From assembly GCA_038200275.1 (NCBI GenBank), contig JBBPYC010000087.1, positions 14,850 through 78,849 on the forward strand: a DNA stretch of 64,000 bases, in the 5' to 3' direction. Origin of the DNA: JBBPYC01 sp038200275 (GTDB lineage Bacteria; Pseudomonadota; Gammaproteobacteria; Burkholderiales; Burkholderiaceae_C). Numbering within the stretch: position 1 is the stretch's first letter; every line of letters begins with the position of its first letter. The notes beneath the pieces were generated by a model. It worked only from the letters and a program-made list of their open reading frames with translations. It had not been told where the DNA came from and did no database searches. Positions 45,924 through 56,700 of the stretch are shown piece after piece. A program made the position numbers and the translations under genes.

Positions 45924-47642
45924 TCATCTCCAGACAAATTCAGGATCGAAACCGCTCATGCGACCGGCATCGAAACTCAAAGTCAGGCCCGGTTGCGGCT
46001 CGAATCGGTTCAGGCCTTGCACCGCGTCAACGAGGCGTTCGGGATCGAGTTGGCGACCGCTGCGCGACAGCGCCTCGATCAGCACGCGCGCCGCGGTGTC
46101 ACCGAGCAGGGTCCAGGTGTCGATGTCGCTTTGCGAATTGACTGCAGACGGCGCAAGCGGCATGGGCAACGCGATCACCTCATGCCAACCTGAGAGCTCC
46201 ACGCCATCGGCGGGGGCCGTCACGACGGCCAGCGTACCCAGGCACCCGTTATCCATTCGGATTGCGCGGCCGGACAGATAGCGTTTGAGCGCTTCGTGCT
46301 GTCGGGTCGGCAGCAGCGAGATCAGCCGTGCCGATCCGAACGGCAGCAAATCCGAAAAATCGGCCTGATCCGCGCTTACGGCCTTCCAGCGCAACGTGGC
46401 GCCGGCCGACGGAGGATCATCTGCGTCCAATGGCAAATCCGCGCTATGCAGCACCGTGGACGGGACACCAGCATCACCCGGGCAGCGCCGCGCCATTTCG
46501 GCTGCAAGCAGACGCACCTGCTGCTGCACATCAGGCAGCAGATAAGTCAGCCATTCCATCCGTTTGCTGCGAGTTGCAACGCCAAGCGTTGCAACCATCG
46601 GCATGCGGTGCTTAGCCAGCGCGGCGCGCACCTCAGAATCGGGATCCGGCAGCAAGCTTGCGACCAGCGCCAGCACGTCACCGCTTTGGATCAGTTTCCG
46701 CGCGGCACGCGACGCGCTTGCCGCGTCGGCACCGCCATCAACCGTGCGCAACTCGATGCGCCGTCCATACACACCACCACGCTGGTTCACCGCATCGAAC
46801 TGCGCCGCCAGCGCAGCGTGCACACGCTCGCCCGTATTGGCGGCGCGCCCCGACAGCGGCAGCACACTCGCGACTACGATGCGGCTGGTGAACACGCCGG
46901 GTACTGGATCGTATTCAGTGCCGATGACTTGGAGGTAGGCGAGCAGCGCTTGCTGTTCGGCAGCATTCAACGCGAACTGCGGCATCGGTGCCTGCAAGCT
47001 GTCCCCGCCCCGCCCGCTGCCATGTATCACCGCGGCCAGCACCTGCGCTGGATCGCGATAGGCAGGCCGCCTACCAGTGGGGTGCATCAAAGCTCGCCAA
47101 GTCAACGGCGGCACTTGCACACCCGCTTCGAGCCGGCCGTCGCCGCGGGCGCCATGGCACGAAATACAGGCGGTCATCGCACGCGATGCGATTGGCAGCG
47201 CGACGCCAGTCACTTGCACAGGAACCGACAATTCGGTTGTGCCACGATACAACGCACGGCCGGCCATGACGGCTTCGGTCTTATCGGCGCCCGCGGCTCG
47301 CGCTCCGTCGCAAAGTCCGAACGCGATGGCTGAGATGACCGCAAGTTTTACAAAACCCTGAACGCGCTGCTTAAAACCCCCGACGCCTGAAGGTGGTGAG
47401 GCGGATGCTTTGTTGCGATGCTGCTGGTCGCAACCCAAGGCGCCGCGAGCGATGGTTGAGTATGTTTTTCGCGTGCGGCCAAACGGCGACGACCTTGATT
47501 GATCAGAACACTGGGGCAGCCCGCGCAGCGAAGTAACGCAGAACGCGCAAGCTGCCAGCCGAAGCTGGGGAGCACAAAGGCAGCAGATTGCCCGACTGTC
47601 CTGATCCTGCGCCGACGGCAATTCCAAATGGACGTCCATCAC
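45924..47642 (-). CDS. Cytochrome c fused to a type-1 periplasmic binding domain
   Basis: Up to 572 codons. A signal-like stretch (FVKLAVISAIAFGLCDGARAAG) is at residues ~97-118, then a mono-heme cytochrome c with AMTACISCHGARGDG (Cys159, Cys162, His163) and a probable axial Met in APMPQFALN. From ~residue 255 the protein is a Leu/Ile/Val-binding-protein-like type-1 fold: VVASVLPLSGRAANTGERV, FDAVNQRGGVYGRRIELRTVDGG in parts, ARKLIQSGDVLALVASLL. The start is uncertain. The frame overlaps the SCO stop at 47639-47642, but the first ~95 residues are Cys/Arg/Ser-rich and not protein-like. TTG at 47438 is an alternative. Probably an electron acceptor or ligand sensor serving the oxidase. Confidence 0.8.
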   Translation of the reverse strand: MMDVHLELPSAQDQDSRAICCLCAPQLRLAACAFCVTSLRGLPQCSDQSRSSPFGRTRKTYSTIARGALGCDQQHRNKASASPPSGVGGFKQRVQGFVKLAVISAIAFGLCDGARAAGADKTEAVMAGRALYRGTTELSVPVQVTGVALPIASRAMTACISCHGARGDGRLEAGVQVPPLTWRALMHPTGRRPAYRDPAQVLAAVIHGSGRGGDSLQAPMPQFALNAAEQQALLAYLQVIGTEYDPVPGVFTSRIVVASVLPLSGRAANTGERVHAALAAQFDAVNQRGGVYGRRIELRTVDGGADAASASRAARKLIQSGDVLALVASLLPDPDSEVRAALAKHRMPMVATLGVATRSKRMEWLTYLLPDVQQQVRLLAAEMARRCPGDAGVPSTVLHSADLPLDADDPPSAGATLRWKAVSADQADFSDLLPFGSARLISLLPTRQHEALKRYLSGRAIRMDNGCLGTLAVVTAPADGVELSGWHEVIALPMPLAPSAVNSQSDIDTWTLLGDTAARVLIEALSRSGRQLDPERLVDAVQGLNRFEPQPGLTLSFDAGRMSGFDPEFVWR

Positions 47643-48259
47643 AGCAGCGCCTCGAACAGGCGCACCACAGTCTCTGGCGGATTGAGCGACGACGTGCGGG
47701 TCCAGCGACCGCTCGGTTCATCACCGATCCAGACCACCGACGGATGATCGTTCGGTGCCCCCGCGGCCACACCGAAGCTTTTGAGCACCGGACCGATCTG
47801 CTTCAGATGTCCAGTCAATAAGGTCCAGCCTCCATCACGCTCGAGTGGCAGGTCGAAGCGCCGCGCGTAGTCGCGCAGTTGCTTGGGGCCGTCGCTGAGG
47901 GGATCGACCGTGAGCGCGACCATGCGCACGTCTTTCAACCCGGCGCGCTCGCGCATCTGCCGCAATGCCTCTTGCAGCAACGCGGTCTGCGGCGGGCAAA
48001 CGGTGGCGCAGCCGGTGAACATGAAGCTGATCGCGACTTTTTTCCCTTCGAGTACGTCAGACAGGAAGCACAGCTCATGGCCCTCTTGGTCAATCAGCGC
48101 GGCGTCAGGCATGCGTGGCAGCGCAATCCAGTCAGGCCGTTGAGGGGCAGCCGCATTGGCCGGTCGCAACGCCGCTGCAGTGCCGAGTAGCGCGCTCGCC
48201 GAAGCGAGAAGCATCTTGCGGCGTGCAGGGTCCAGCGGTGAACGCTGCCGACCGTTCAT
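47639..48259 (-). CDS. SCO1/SenC/PrrC-family copper chaperone
   Basis: 206 residues. The N-terminus has RRKMLLASASALLGTAAAL, a signal or anchor with an Arg pair. The thioredoxin-like fold carries the SCO copper site: FTGCATVCPPQ (Cys84 and Cys88, CxxxC) and the distal His in PNDHPSVVW (His172), with VALTVDPLSDGP between. SCO proteins deliver copper to extracytoplasmic oxidases, usually cytochrome oxidase CuA. Here it overlaps the propeller gene upstream (stop and start share four bases) inside an operon led by a multicopper oxidase, so loading that oxidase with copper is the likely job. Confidence 0.9.
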   Translation of the reverse strand: MNGRQRSPLDPARRKMLLASASALLGTAAALRPANAAAPQRPDWIALPRMPDAALIDQEGHELCFLSDVLEGKKVAISFMFTGCATVCPPQTALLQEALRQMRERAGLKDVRMVALTVDPLSDGPKQLRDYARRFDLPLERDGGWTLLTGHLKQIGPVLKSFGVAAGAPNDHPSVVWIGDEPSGRWTRTSSLNPPETVVRLFEALL

Positions 48260-50169
48260 GGCTTAACCTCCTTTGCATCAATGCTCGTGTCGGCTTGCCG
48301 CTCGGGCAGCGGCCATTGCAGGCGCGCTAGCCGCGCCTGGTCGAATGTCAAGCCAGACCGTGGTGCTGCAACCATCGCCTCGAACTCGCCATGCGGCACG
48401 CGCTCGATGCGAGCCTCGTACCAGCCACCACCCAGATGCCGCGCGGCCACGCGGCGCTGCCAGGAGCCTTTGCGTTGCACCAGAAGCAGCGTCGGGTCGG
48501 CATCTTCGATCGCCTGGTCTTTCGCGTCCGAGAGCGAAAAACCAATCAGCCACTCGTTGTCGGCGCTGGTACGTTGGTATTGCAGCCGCGGTTTCGGCGC
48601 ATCGTATGCCCGATCGCTTTCCGGCACGCCAGCCAAGCTCACGATGAAGCAGGCGGTCACGTCCGGCCGCAGATTGCGCACCACCACGTCGTAGCGCCCC
48701 CCGTGATCGATGCGGGTCGCGGCTTCAAAGCGGCCGGTCTCCCACTCGGCCAGACTGCTGTCGAGCACCAGCAGTGCACGCGCCGCGCGCCGATAGTTGC
48801 TGAAGCTGCCGATCGGCGCCATCATGCCTTCGGCGTAGCGGTACACCGTGCCATCGCCGGGATTTGCCATCACAATGCCGTTGCCTTCAGGCGCCTCGGC
48901 CATCACGCTCGCGACGTTGATCGCCTCTGGCAGGTCCGAAGGCGCTGACCGACCGATGGGCACCGTAAGGCCGTCCAGTTGGCCTTTGCGCGCCTGCGCC
49001 AGGTTGATCAGCCGCACGCTTGCCGACTTCTGACTGCGGATGTAGGCGAACTCGCGCGTGAACGCGATGGCGTCGGGCTCGCCTACAACCGTCGTTTGGG
49101 CGACCACGCGCGCCGCTGCAAGGTCGAGCAGGGTGACTCGGTCAGTGCGGCCGTTCGCGACGATTGCATAGCGACCGTTGCTGAACAGCCCAAGTTGAGT
49201 TGCCCCAGGCGCCAACGCAACCGACTGCGCAATCGAATTCGTTTCCGGATCGATCAGCGCGAGCGTTCCGCCGTTGGCCGACAGCGCCACGAGCCGCTGC
49301 GCCGCGACACTCCATGCGAGCGCAACCGGTGTGTTGCCGACTGCGACGTTGCTGACCGCGAGCGTGTTGCGGTCCACAATCGAAACACTGTCCGATTCGC
49401 TGTTGGTCGCGAAAAGCGACGCCGCATCCGTATGCATGGCCAGCACATGCAAGCCGCGCCCTACGGCCACGCGTGCGACCTGCGTTCCGCTGCCGGCATC
49501 GAGCGCAACCAGAGCCGCCGAGCCGTCCAGACCGACCCAGACCCGTGCGTTGCCCGGATCAGCGACGATGCGCGTGGGCAAGCTGCCGTCGCCAGTCGAG
49601 ATCGTCCGCACCAGGCGGCGCGAGATGGTGTCGATCACCGCGACCAATCCCGCATCGCGCAGCGTCACGAACAGACGCTGCGTGCGCGGCATCCAGACCC
49701 AGTCGTGGCCGAGCGCGGGCAACTGCACGATCGATTCGAGCTTGCTGTTTCGGATGCCGACGAACGGATTGATAAACGCGACGGTGCCGTCCTGGTTCAG
49801 TGTGACAAGTCGCCATCCGTTCAGATCGACATCGGCGCGCGAGCCGATCGAGCCGCCCACCAAAGTGCGCGCCTTGTCCTCACAGCTTTGCTCGTTGGCA
49901 ACCTGTTCGGAGCGTCGCCGCAGCATCCAGGCTGCCGGTCGCGCGCCGCGGATCGGGATGCCACTGGCGGCGTCTGTCAGGTCGATGCGCGCGACTGCGC
50001 CGCCGGCATCACCGGACGCGATACTTAACGACACCGCGATCCCGCCCTGCTCCATCCGCTCGAGCGGCACGCTGGCCTCCGATCGGGCGGCCACAGGAAT
50101 CCACATGACACAAGCGAACGCCAAGGCGGCCCGCGGCACGCAATAAAGCGACAAGCGCTTCATCATCAC
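48256..50169 (-). CDS. Exported YVTN/YncE-like beta-propeller protein
   Basis: 637 residues. Signal peptide AALAFACVMWIPVAARSEA. Residues ~115-420 are propeller blades of the YVTN/surface-layer type: LFVTLRDAGLVAVIDTISRRLVRTI, VWVGLDGSAALVALDAGSG, LFATNSESDSVSIVDRNTLA, YAIVANGRTDRVTLLDLAAAR (each read in part). The C-terminal ~200 residues form a separate beta domain with YDVVVRNLRPDVTACFIV. Such propellers bind partner proteins or cofactors and occur next to secreted oxidases and dehydrogenases. ATG at 50169 overlaps the preceding stop (TGATG). No catalytic residue assigned. Confidence 0.85.
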   Translation of the reverse strand: MMMKRLSLYCVPRAALAFACVMWIPVAARSEASVPLERMEQGGIAVSLSIASGDAGGAVARIDLTDAASGIPIRGARPAAWMLRRRSEQVANEQSCEDKARTLVGGSIGSRADVDLNGWRLVTLNQDGTVAFINPFVGIRNSKLESIVQLPALGHDWVWMPRTQRLFVTLRDAGLVAVIDTISRRLVRTISTGDGSLPTRIVADPGNARVWVGLDGSAALVALDAGSGTQVARVAVGRGLHVLAMHTDAASLFATNSESDSVSIVDRNTLAVSNVAVGNTPVALAWSVAAQRLVALSANGGTLALIDPETNSIAQSVALAPGATQLGLFSNGRYAIVANGRTDRVTLLDLAAARVVAQTTVVGEPDAIAFTREFAYIRSQKSASVRLINLAQARKGQLDGLTVPIGRSAPSDLPEAINVASVMAEAPEGNGIVMANPGDGTVYRYAEGMMAPIGSFSNYRRAARALLVLDSSLAEWETGRFEAATRIDHGGRYDVVVRNLRPDVTACFIVSLAGVPESDRAYDAPKPRLQYQRTSADNEWLIGFSLSDAKDQAIEDADPTLLLVQRKGSWQRRVAARHLGGGWYEARIERVPHGEFEAMVAAPRSGLTFDQARLARLQWPLPERQADTSIDAKEVKP

Positions 50170-50723
50170 GCTTTCACAAAATAGAACGTGCCGATTCCGA
50201 GCTTGATGAATTCGATGCGATTGAACGGATCGAATACATCGTACGAGGCTTCAGTGATTAGCACGCCGTCGTCGGCGCGCACGCCGATGAACGGTGCGCA
50301 TTCGTATTTTTTCTGCAGCTGCCCGTCCGCGTGGAAGAAGTTCGACGCGCCATCGCTGCGACGCACGCGCAGCAGCGGCTCATAGTGCGCGCCTTCGTCA
50401 CCGACCGGACATACCCTGCAGCCGAGTCCCCTGATCGGCGGATCGAACAGCAGGTGAATGGGCATCGTCGACAGCTTGTTGTCGCCGACCAGCAAGCCTT
50501 CGCCCCGCTTGAAGTTGAAGTCGAGGTCGTTGTCGCAGCGCCGCACCTTCGTCTGTGGTCCATCCAGGTCGATCGTGACCGTGCCCTCCAGGTATTCGTA
50601 GCGGTGCGACAGGCGCGAAATACTATGCGGCAGGCTCAACCTGCCGAGTTGCGGGTGAATGCTCCAGTCGAAACTCACCGCGCCCGCAAGCGCGTCGTCG
50701 CGCAATACTGTCGGATTTGGCAT
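50166..50723 (-). CDS. Conserved-looking protein of unknown function in the multicopper oxidase operon
   Basis: 185 residues, no signal peptide or membrane segment. It is beta-rich with charged, well-formed sequence: FDWSIHPQLGRLSLPHSISRL, YEYLEGTVTIDLDG, LLFDPPIRGLGCRVCPVGDEG, ECAPFIGVRADDGVLITEASYDVF in parts, IEFIKLGIGTFYF. Two Cys in CRVC could bind a metal. AAGGGG lies before the ATG. It sits 22 bases after the oxidase gene and overlaps the start of the propeller gene. Predicted cytosolic location contrasts with all its operon partners, which are exported. No family recognised. Confidence 0.75.
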   Translation of the reverse strand: MPNPTVLRDDALAGAVSFDWSIHPQLGRLSLPHSISRLSHRYEYLEGTVTIDLDGPQTKVRRCDNDLDFNFKRGEGLLVGDNKLSTMPIHLLFDPPIRGLGCRVCPVGDEGAHYEPLLRVRRSDGASNFFHADGQLQKKYECAPFIGVRADDGVLITEASYDVFDPFNRIEFIKLGIGTFYFVKA

Positions 50724-50744
50724 GGTCGATTCCCCTTGAACAAG

Positions 50745-53700
50745 TCAATGCGCTTTTTGCGTTCGCTGTGCTTTCGGAATCACACGCAGCAGGCCCCAGA
50801 TGCCGCCGTCGTGCAGAAAGCTCGCCTGGCTGTGCCACAGGTAATCCATCGGCTGCTCGGCGCGGCCACCGGCGTGGATCAGCAGGTTGGCGCTCATGAG
50901 GGGACCGACGCTGTTGAAGCTGCCCTGGTTGGTCCACCCGTGTTCGATCGCTTCGGCATGCGTAAGCGGCAGCGCGGTGGAGCCATTGTTCCAGGGCGCC
51001 GGATTCCATTCGTGCCCGTACACCGTGATCGCCTGCTGCCGCGTGTGGCCGCCCGGGTGCACGACGCGCAAGCGCACTTCGCTTCCCGCCTGAGCGACGA
51101 ATATTGGCGTTTCCGGGTCACACAGCTCGCTACCCGGTTGCAGCAGCAGGGAGATACCCGACTGGCAGCGCAGTAGACGTGACGCGGCCGCGAAGCCCTG
51201 TTTATCAAGAATCGCTTTCCCTTGCGCGTGAGCGACCAACGTTGCGTCTCGATCGTTGCGCAGCAACTTCGAGCTGTGCACGCCCGCATAGTCGAACTCG
51301 CCGCGCTCCTCGAACTCGACCGACGGGTCGCCGCCGCGACGCGCCCACAGCGGCTCGCTGCGGTAGTTGACGGCCTTCTGTCCGTAATCGTCGGGCTCTT
51401 CGGCACCCTTGAGGTTGGACACCGCATCGCCACCGATTTTCGCGTCGACCGCATCCTGCAGCACCATTACGAAGTCGCGATAAAGGTGCTTGCCTGCAGC
51501 ATCGCAGATGCTTGCGCTGGTGTTACTGGCATGGTCGGCTACTCGCTCCTCCGCGCTTTCAGCTGGGCAAACCCGGCTCCCCTCCGGCCCGATCACTAGT
51601 GCGCCGATCGCGCCGTGCGCGGGATGCTTGATCACGTCGGCAAAACTCGACAGCGGCAGCACGCCGAATTCGATCGGCGCCGGATCACGGACGCCAAGCG
51701 GGGTTGCCGCCGACCCCGGTGCAGCTTTCAGTCGGTAATCGCCCGCATACCAGAGCATGCCGTTCAGCAGGCATTTGCCATCGTCTTTTTCGCCTTCGTG
51801 GCAGGGTGGAGCGAGGGCTGCGAGCGGGCGTTCCAGGTTCATGGATGCCGGTTTTGGATCGCCTTGCGGATTCGCTGTGGCGTTGCCGGCCGGCGTAGCA
51901 GGCGTAGCCCGCGGTGCCGGCGTCGCGGGCGAGGCCGCGGAGTCGGTCGGCGCGCTGGAAGCTTCGACGGCAGGCCGATCGGCTTCGTCCGCTATTGCCT
52001 GAAGCATCAACGAGTTGGCGCCGAAGTTGGCGCCATCGGCCTTCAGCCCATAGCGCGCCATCATCGGCGCGGCCAGTCCGATGACCGACGACATGCGAAG
52101 CTGGTTGTAGTTGAATCCGTCCACGATCATCGACATGAAGTTGTCGCTGAAGTGGGCCATCGTTGCAACGCCGCCAGGCGCGGGGCCGTCGCCTAGGTTG
52201 CCCGGCAGGTGGTTGCGCAACTGCAGTTCCATGCAGGATCCGGCCGCGGCGCGCAGCACAAGCGGTTCGAGTTGGCGCTTGCCTGCGCGAAAATCTCGTT
52301 TCAGCCGCTCCAGGATTTCTGCGTTGCTTTCTTTCCTGCTCATCGACGCATTCGCCGGCTCAGGTTCGCCCGGCGACAGGTTGTTGCGCACGAACACAAT
52401 CGCGTTCGGATCGTCGAGGCCGATGCGCCGGTTGTATGGGAGGCCACGCTTGGGCGTGGCGCAACTCCCGTTCAGTTCGCAGGCGAGAACGGCGCTGATG
52501 TCGAACATGAGCCGGTTGTCGTAGACGCTGTTGTCTTTCCTGCCCTCGGGAAGATCGGTGGGTGAGCACACCTGCGCCTCGCGATCGGAGAATGCCGGCA
52601 AAAGTGGATAAGGCACTGGCGCGCCGGCAGGTTGATTGATCGCGTTCAGACGCGCCACGCCTGGCCGCTCCGCGACCGGCAGCCCACCGCCCGGCGCGCC
52701 GCTACGCTCCCTGCCCCAACTTCGCACCAGCCCCCACATGCCGTCCCACAACTGGTCAACCGACGAGCCGAGATATAGGCTGTCCAGTCGAGGCGCCGCA
52801 TCGGGGCTGATCGTCACATCAATCTCGAAGTGCTCGGAGATACCCAACGGCTGTGCGCTGACGTAGCCCGAATGCTTGTTGTCCGGCTCGCGCAGCCACT
52901 TCTGACCGGTCATCGCGAACACGTGTTGCGCTTCTTGCGAGCCCTGGATTAGCCGCACGTACATCGGGTCGCCTTCATACACCGGCAGGATCGGGGTCGC
53001 CGGGTCGCCCATCAATCGCCACGGCTCCTGCCGTTTGATACGGCACGGACCGCGCAGACCCGCCTCGGTGTCTGGATAGAGCGCGCAGTTGAAGTCACGC
53101 CGCCATTTCTCAACGTCGGCTATGACTGAATCGAGAGAGTGGTGATACGGTGTGCCGGCCAATAACTGCCGCTTGGCTGGCGCGATCAAGGTGCCGTAGT
53201 CGCTCGTCGCGAGTTTGCGATCGTGATCCGCATGGGCGCGCGTGCTGAATACGTTGGCCATGTCGCCACGGCACAGAAGATCATCGGGCGCGCAAAGCTT
53301 TTGCTCGAAGCTGAAGCCGCCGAGCACCGGATCGGGCGTCCGCTCCGCGATGCGCAGCGGCACCGGCTCGTTGCGGTAATTGATCAGCTGCGTGCCCGGG
53401 TCTTCTGACGAGATCGCGAGCGGCGCCGGAATGCTGATTGCGACTTGTCGTTGGCCCAGTCGCAACGCCGATAGGTCTCTCGACTCGGGGTTGATCGGCT
53501 CCAGCGCGGTGTTGTAGAGAATGTTGAAGTCCGAGAACGCGAGCGCGAATTCGCGCCGCGTGTCGCGGGTGCGCAGCTGCGGGTCCGCGCACTCGACGCC
53601 GCCGGCGGCTTTGACGGCCGGATCAAGCGGATTCGAATCCTTCCGCGATCCGGCGAACGGCTGGCCGTGCAGGCACAGCGGCGAGACGATGTTGGCGCGG

Positions 53701-56700
53701 CTTGAGGTTGGCCCGCCGTCGTCGCGAAGGATCAGCGGCTCGCGCAGCTCGTTTGGGCCAACCGCGGCAACCGTTGTGCGTTCATGACAAGCTGCATGAA
53801 AGCGATCCGATAGATTTGCGCCGCCGAGCACCTTGGCACGTTCGGCCTGCGCGGTCACTTCATCAAGACTGCAAAGCTTGCCCCAGTCCAGATCGGCCGA
53901 ATCGAGCGTGAGCCACACCGAATTCGCCGGCTCAACGATCAACGCCGCGTACAGCCCGTGCTGCTGGTGCGAACTGGGGCTCAAGTGGTCGTGTGTGAAG
54001 ACGGTACGCAGCGTGTAGTCGCGCCCGTTCTTTGCGTCGAGCAGCGGGTCGGCATACCAGCGTTGCGTGGTTCGTTGCGCGCCGCAGAACGGATGCTTCA
54101 CGACCAGCTCGGCCAGCGGCATCTGGTCGGCGTCGTGCGGACACTCGCCACGCTCCTTCAACGCCTCGCAGCGTGAGTCACCTGACGCACAGGGCGCAGC
54201 AAACAATGGATGTGTCTTGAGCTTGAGCGGCAGCGCACCTTTCTTCTTCGCCGCACCGTTGTTGTAGGCACGCACGCGCTCGCGCACTTCCTCGGGTGAG
54301 AAGGTGGCGTCTTCGTAGTTGTAGCCGTTGCCAGATCCGTCGGATGAGGTCACGTCGAACTTCACGAGGTGGATGTGCTGACCGACAGTGTCGGTCGGCA
54401 TGTAAATCTGGAAGTCATCGAGCCCAAGCGCACTGGGCAGGAAGTTGCTGTGCATGAAATTCAGGCAGTCGCCTGAATTGGCCCGAAAGAACAAAGGCTC
54501 GGGTAGGCGCACGCGCGTGTTCGGGTCGATGATGTCCTTTACGTCCTGCTCCAGCGTCAAGATGCGCGCCTGCGGATCGAACCAGCCGTGGCGGTTCACA
54601 GTGAGTTCGGTCTGAATCACGCTGGCCTTGTATTCGCGGCGTGGCGCTTTCGATTGATCAGGGCACGGGTCGGCGTAGGGCGCACCGGGTACCGGCGCGC
54701 GGCCGTTAACAAGGAATAGTGGCGGCTTCGGGTTGGCCGTCTGGCCGGCAACGACTGCAGCGCGATCCGACGCATAGCCCTTGTTCTCCTGCATCCATTG
54801 GAGATGGGTCGGTGGCTCATCCATCTGAGCTTGGCCATTGGGTGTATCGAATAGGCCCGCATGAAACGCCATTGCAGCGCGCTCCTCGGGCGTGCCTTCG
54901 CGCGGCAGCAGGCGAATGCCGCCGATCTCGCGCCACTCCTCGGCCAGCGCGGTCAAAGCATTCGGGTTTTGTTGGTAGACCCGCCGCGCGATCGTGTTCG
55001 CAGCCTTGCCGCCCTTGGCCAGCGCGGCTTCGAGCACGTCCTGGTTCGCCAATGCCCGCACCGTGAAGTTGCCCTTGTCCTCCCAGCCGGTCAGCACGTG
55101 GCGTGGCAGGCCGCCGTTGACTTCATCCCCACCCGCGGTGTCGAAATCGAGTGGCGGCTGCGGCGGCCGATGGCCGGCCTGGCCCGGGATGTAGAACGGA
55201 TAGCCGGCGAAGGTCTCGGTCGGCAATAAGGCGAGCACCGCGCCCGGAAGTGGGACCAGGGCCGGGTTTTCGGTGCCGCCCTGGACTTCGGAGTCGGGCA
55301 GCCGGCGCTTTGCTGAACCGTCTTCGAAGGCGTCGTGCGTGCGCCATAGTTCCCACATGCCCTGTGCGAAATGCGGATACAGGTGACAGTGGAAGATCGA
55401 ATCGCCGGGTGTCAGGTTGCGGTTGCCGGAGCCGCCGAACTCGATTTCATAGCTGAAGGTCGCGCCTGGTGAAATCGTCTGCGAGTCAAGGTAGGTCGAA
55501 CCCGGCTGGCTTACGTCCTGCACCCACTGGTGCGCGTGCAGGTGAAATACATGGGTTTCTTTAGGGCCGGCGTGGATGTTCCGGAAACGCACCGGGTCGC
55601 TTAGATAAGAGTGGTGCACGTTGGACGGATCGTCTGGGTAGAGCGCGCCGACTGGCTGCTTGCCGTCGTCGCTCCAGCGGAGTACCAGTGCCGGGTCACC
55701 GTTGGCCCACGAACTCAGGAAAAACTCTTCGGCCTTGCATTCCGGGCAATTTCTGGTTGGGCCTACGCGCCGGTTGCGTGCGACGACCATCGAACCCATG
55801 CTGCCGACCCCGTAGTTGATGCCCATGTTGTCGCGGATCGCATGCAGCGGATTCGACTCGTCATCCAACTCGGCAAAGGCCTGCACCGCCTTGACTTCGT
55901 CGTGCATGATCACCGTGAATTCGCGGTAGCTCTTCCCGCAGGAGTTGCCGAACGCATAGTCCTTGCACTGACGGCTGAGATCGGTGGTGTCGTGGTGGTC
56001 CGCATCGGCCCCGGTCAACGCAACCACCGCGTTCAGGTCCGAATGCACGATCTCGCCGCGGTCCAGCATCGCAAGGATTGGCTTGCCGCCTGCATAGCGT
56101 GCGCCGTCGTAGTCGAGGTTCGAGAACGGATGCCGGCCAGCAGCGACGGGACGTGCGGCGGCGAGCAGATCGCTTTGCGTCACCTGGGAGCGATACCACT
56201 TGGCGCCGCGCGGCTGTACATTGACGGCCGCGAACAGGCCGGCGCCGAGCTGACCCCCATCGCCCTCACCGCCGACCACCGCACCGCTGGAAAACGCGAA
56301 GTAGGTGCCCTCGCGCAGCGCATAAAGCTTGTAGACCGCGCTTTGGCCCGGGTAGATCTGGCCCCCTTGCTTTTGCAGACGACTCTTGAGCGGCTCGGGC
56401 GTCGCGGGATTCACGGTGGCGAGATTCATGCCGACGTTGTCGCCGTCCATCGCGCACAGCCAAGGCCGCCGTGCACTGGCAACCGGGCATTGCGACGCTG
56501 CGATCGGCACTGGGTTCAACCCATTGACATGAAAGCTTGCCGCGCGCGTGGTTGGAAGGTCGTTGCTGATCTTTAGCGGAGTTACGAGGTTGCGGCCGCT
56601 ACGGCCGTCCGGGCGCGGATAGACCACGTCTGGCGGGTCTTCCATGTGTGCGGGCACGCGCCCAGCGTGCGATTCGGGACCGCCGCTGCGCTCCTCAGGC

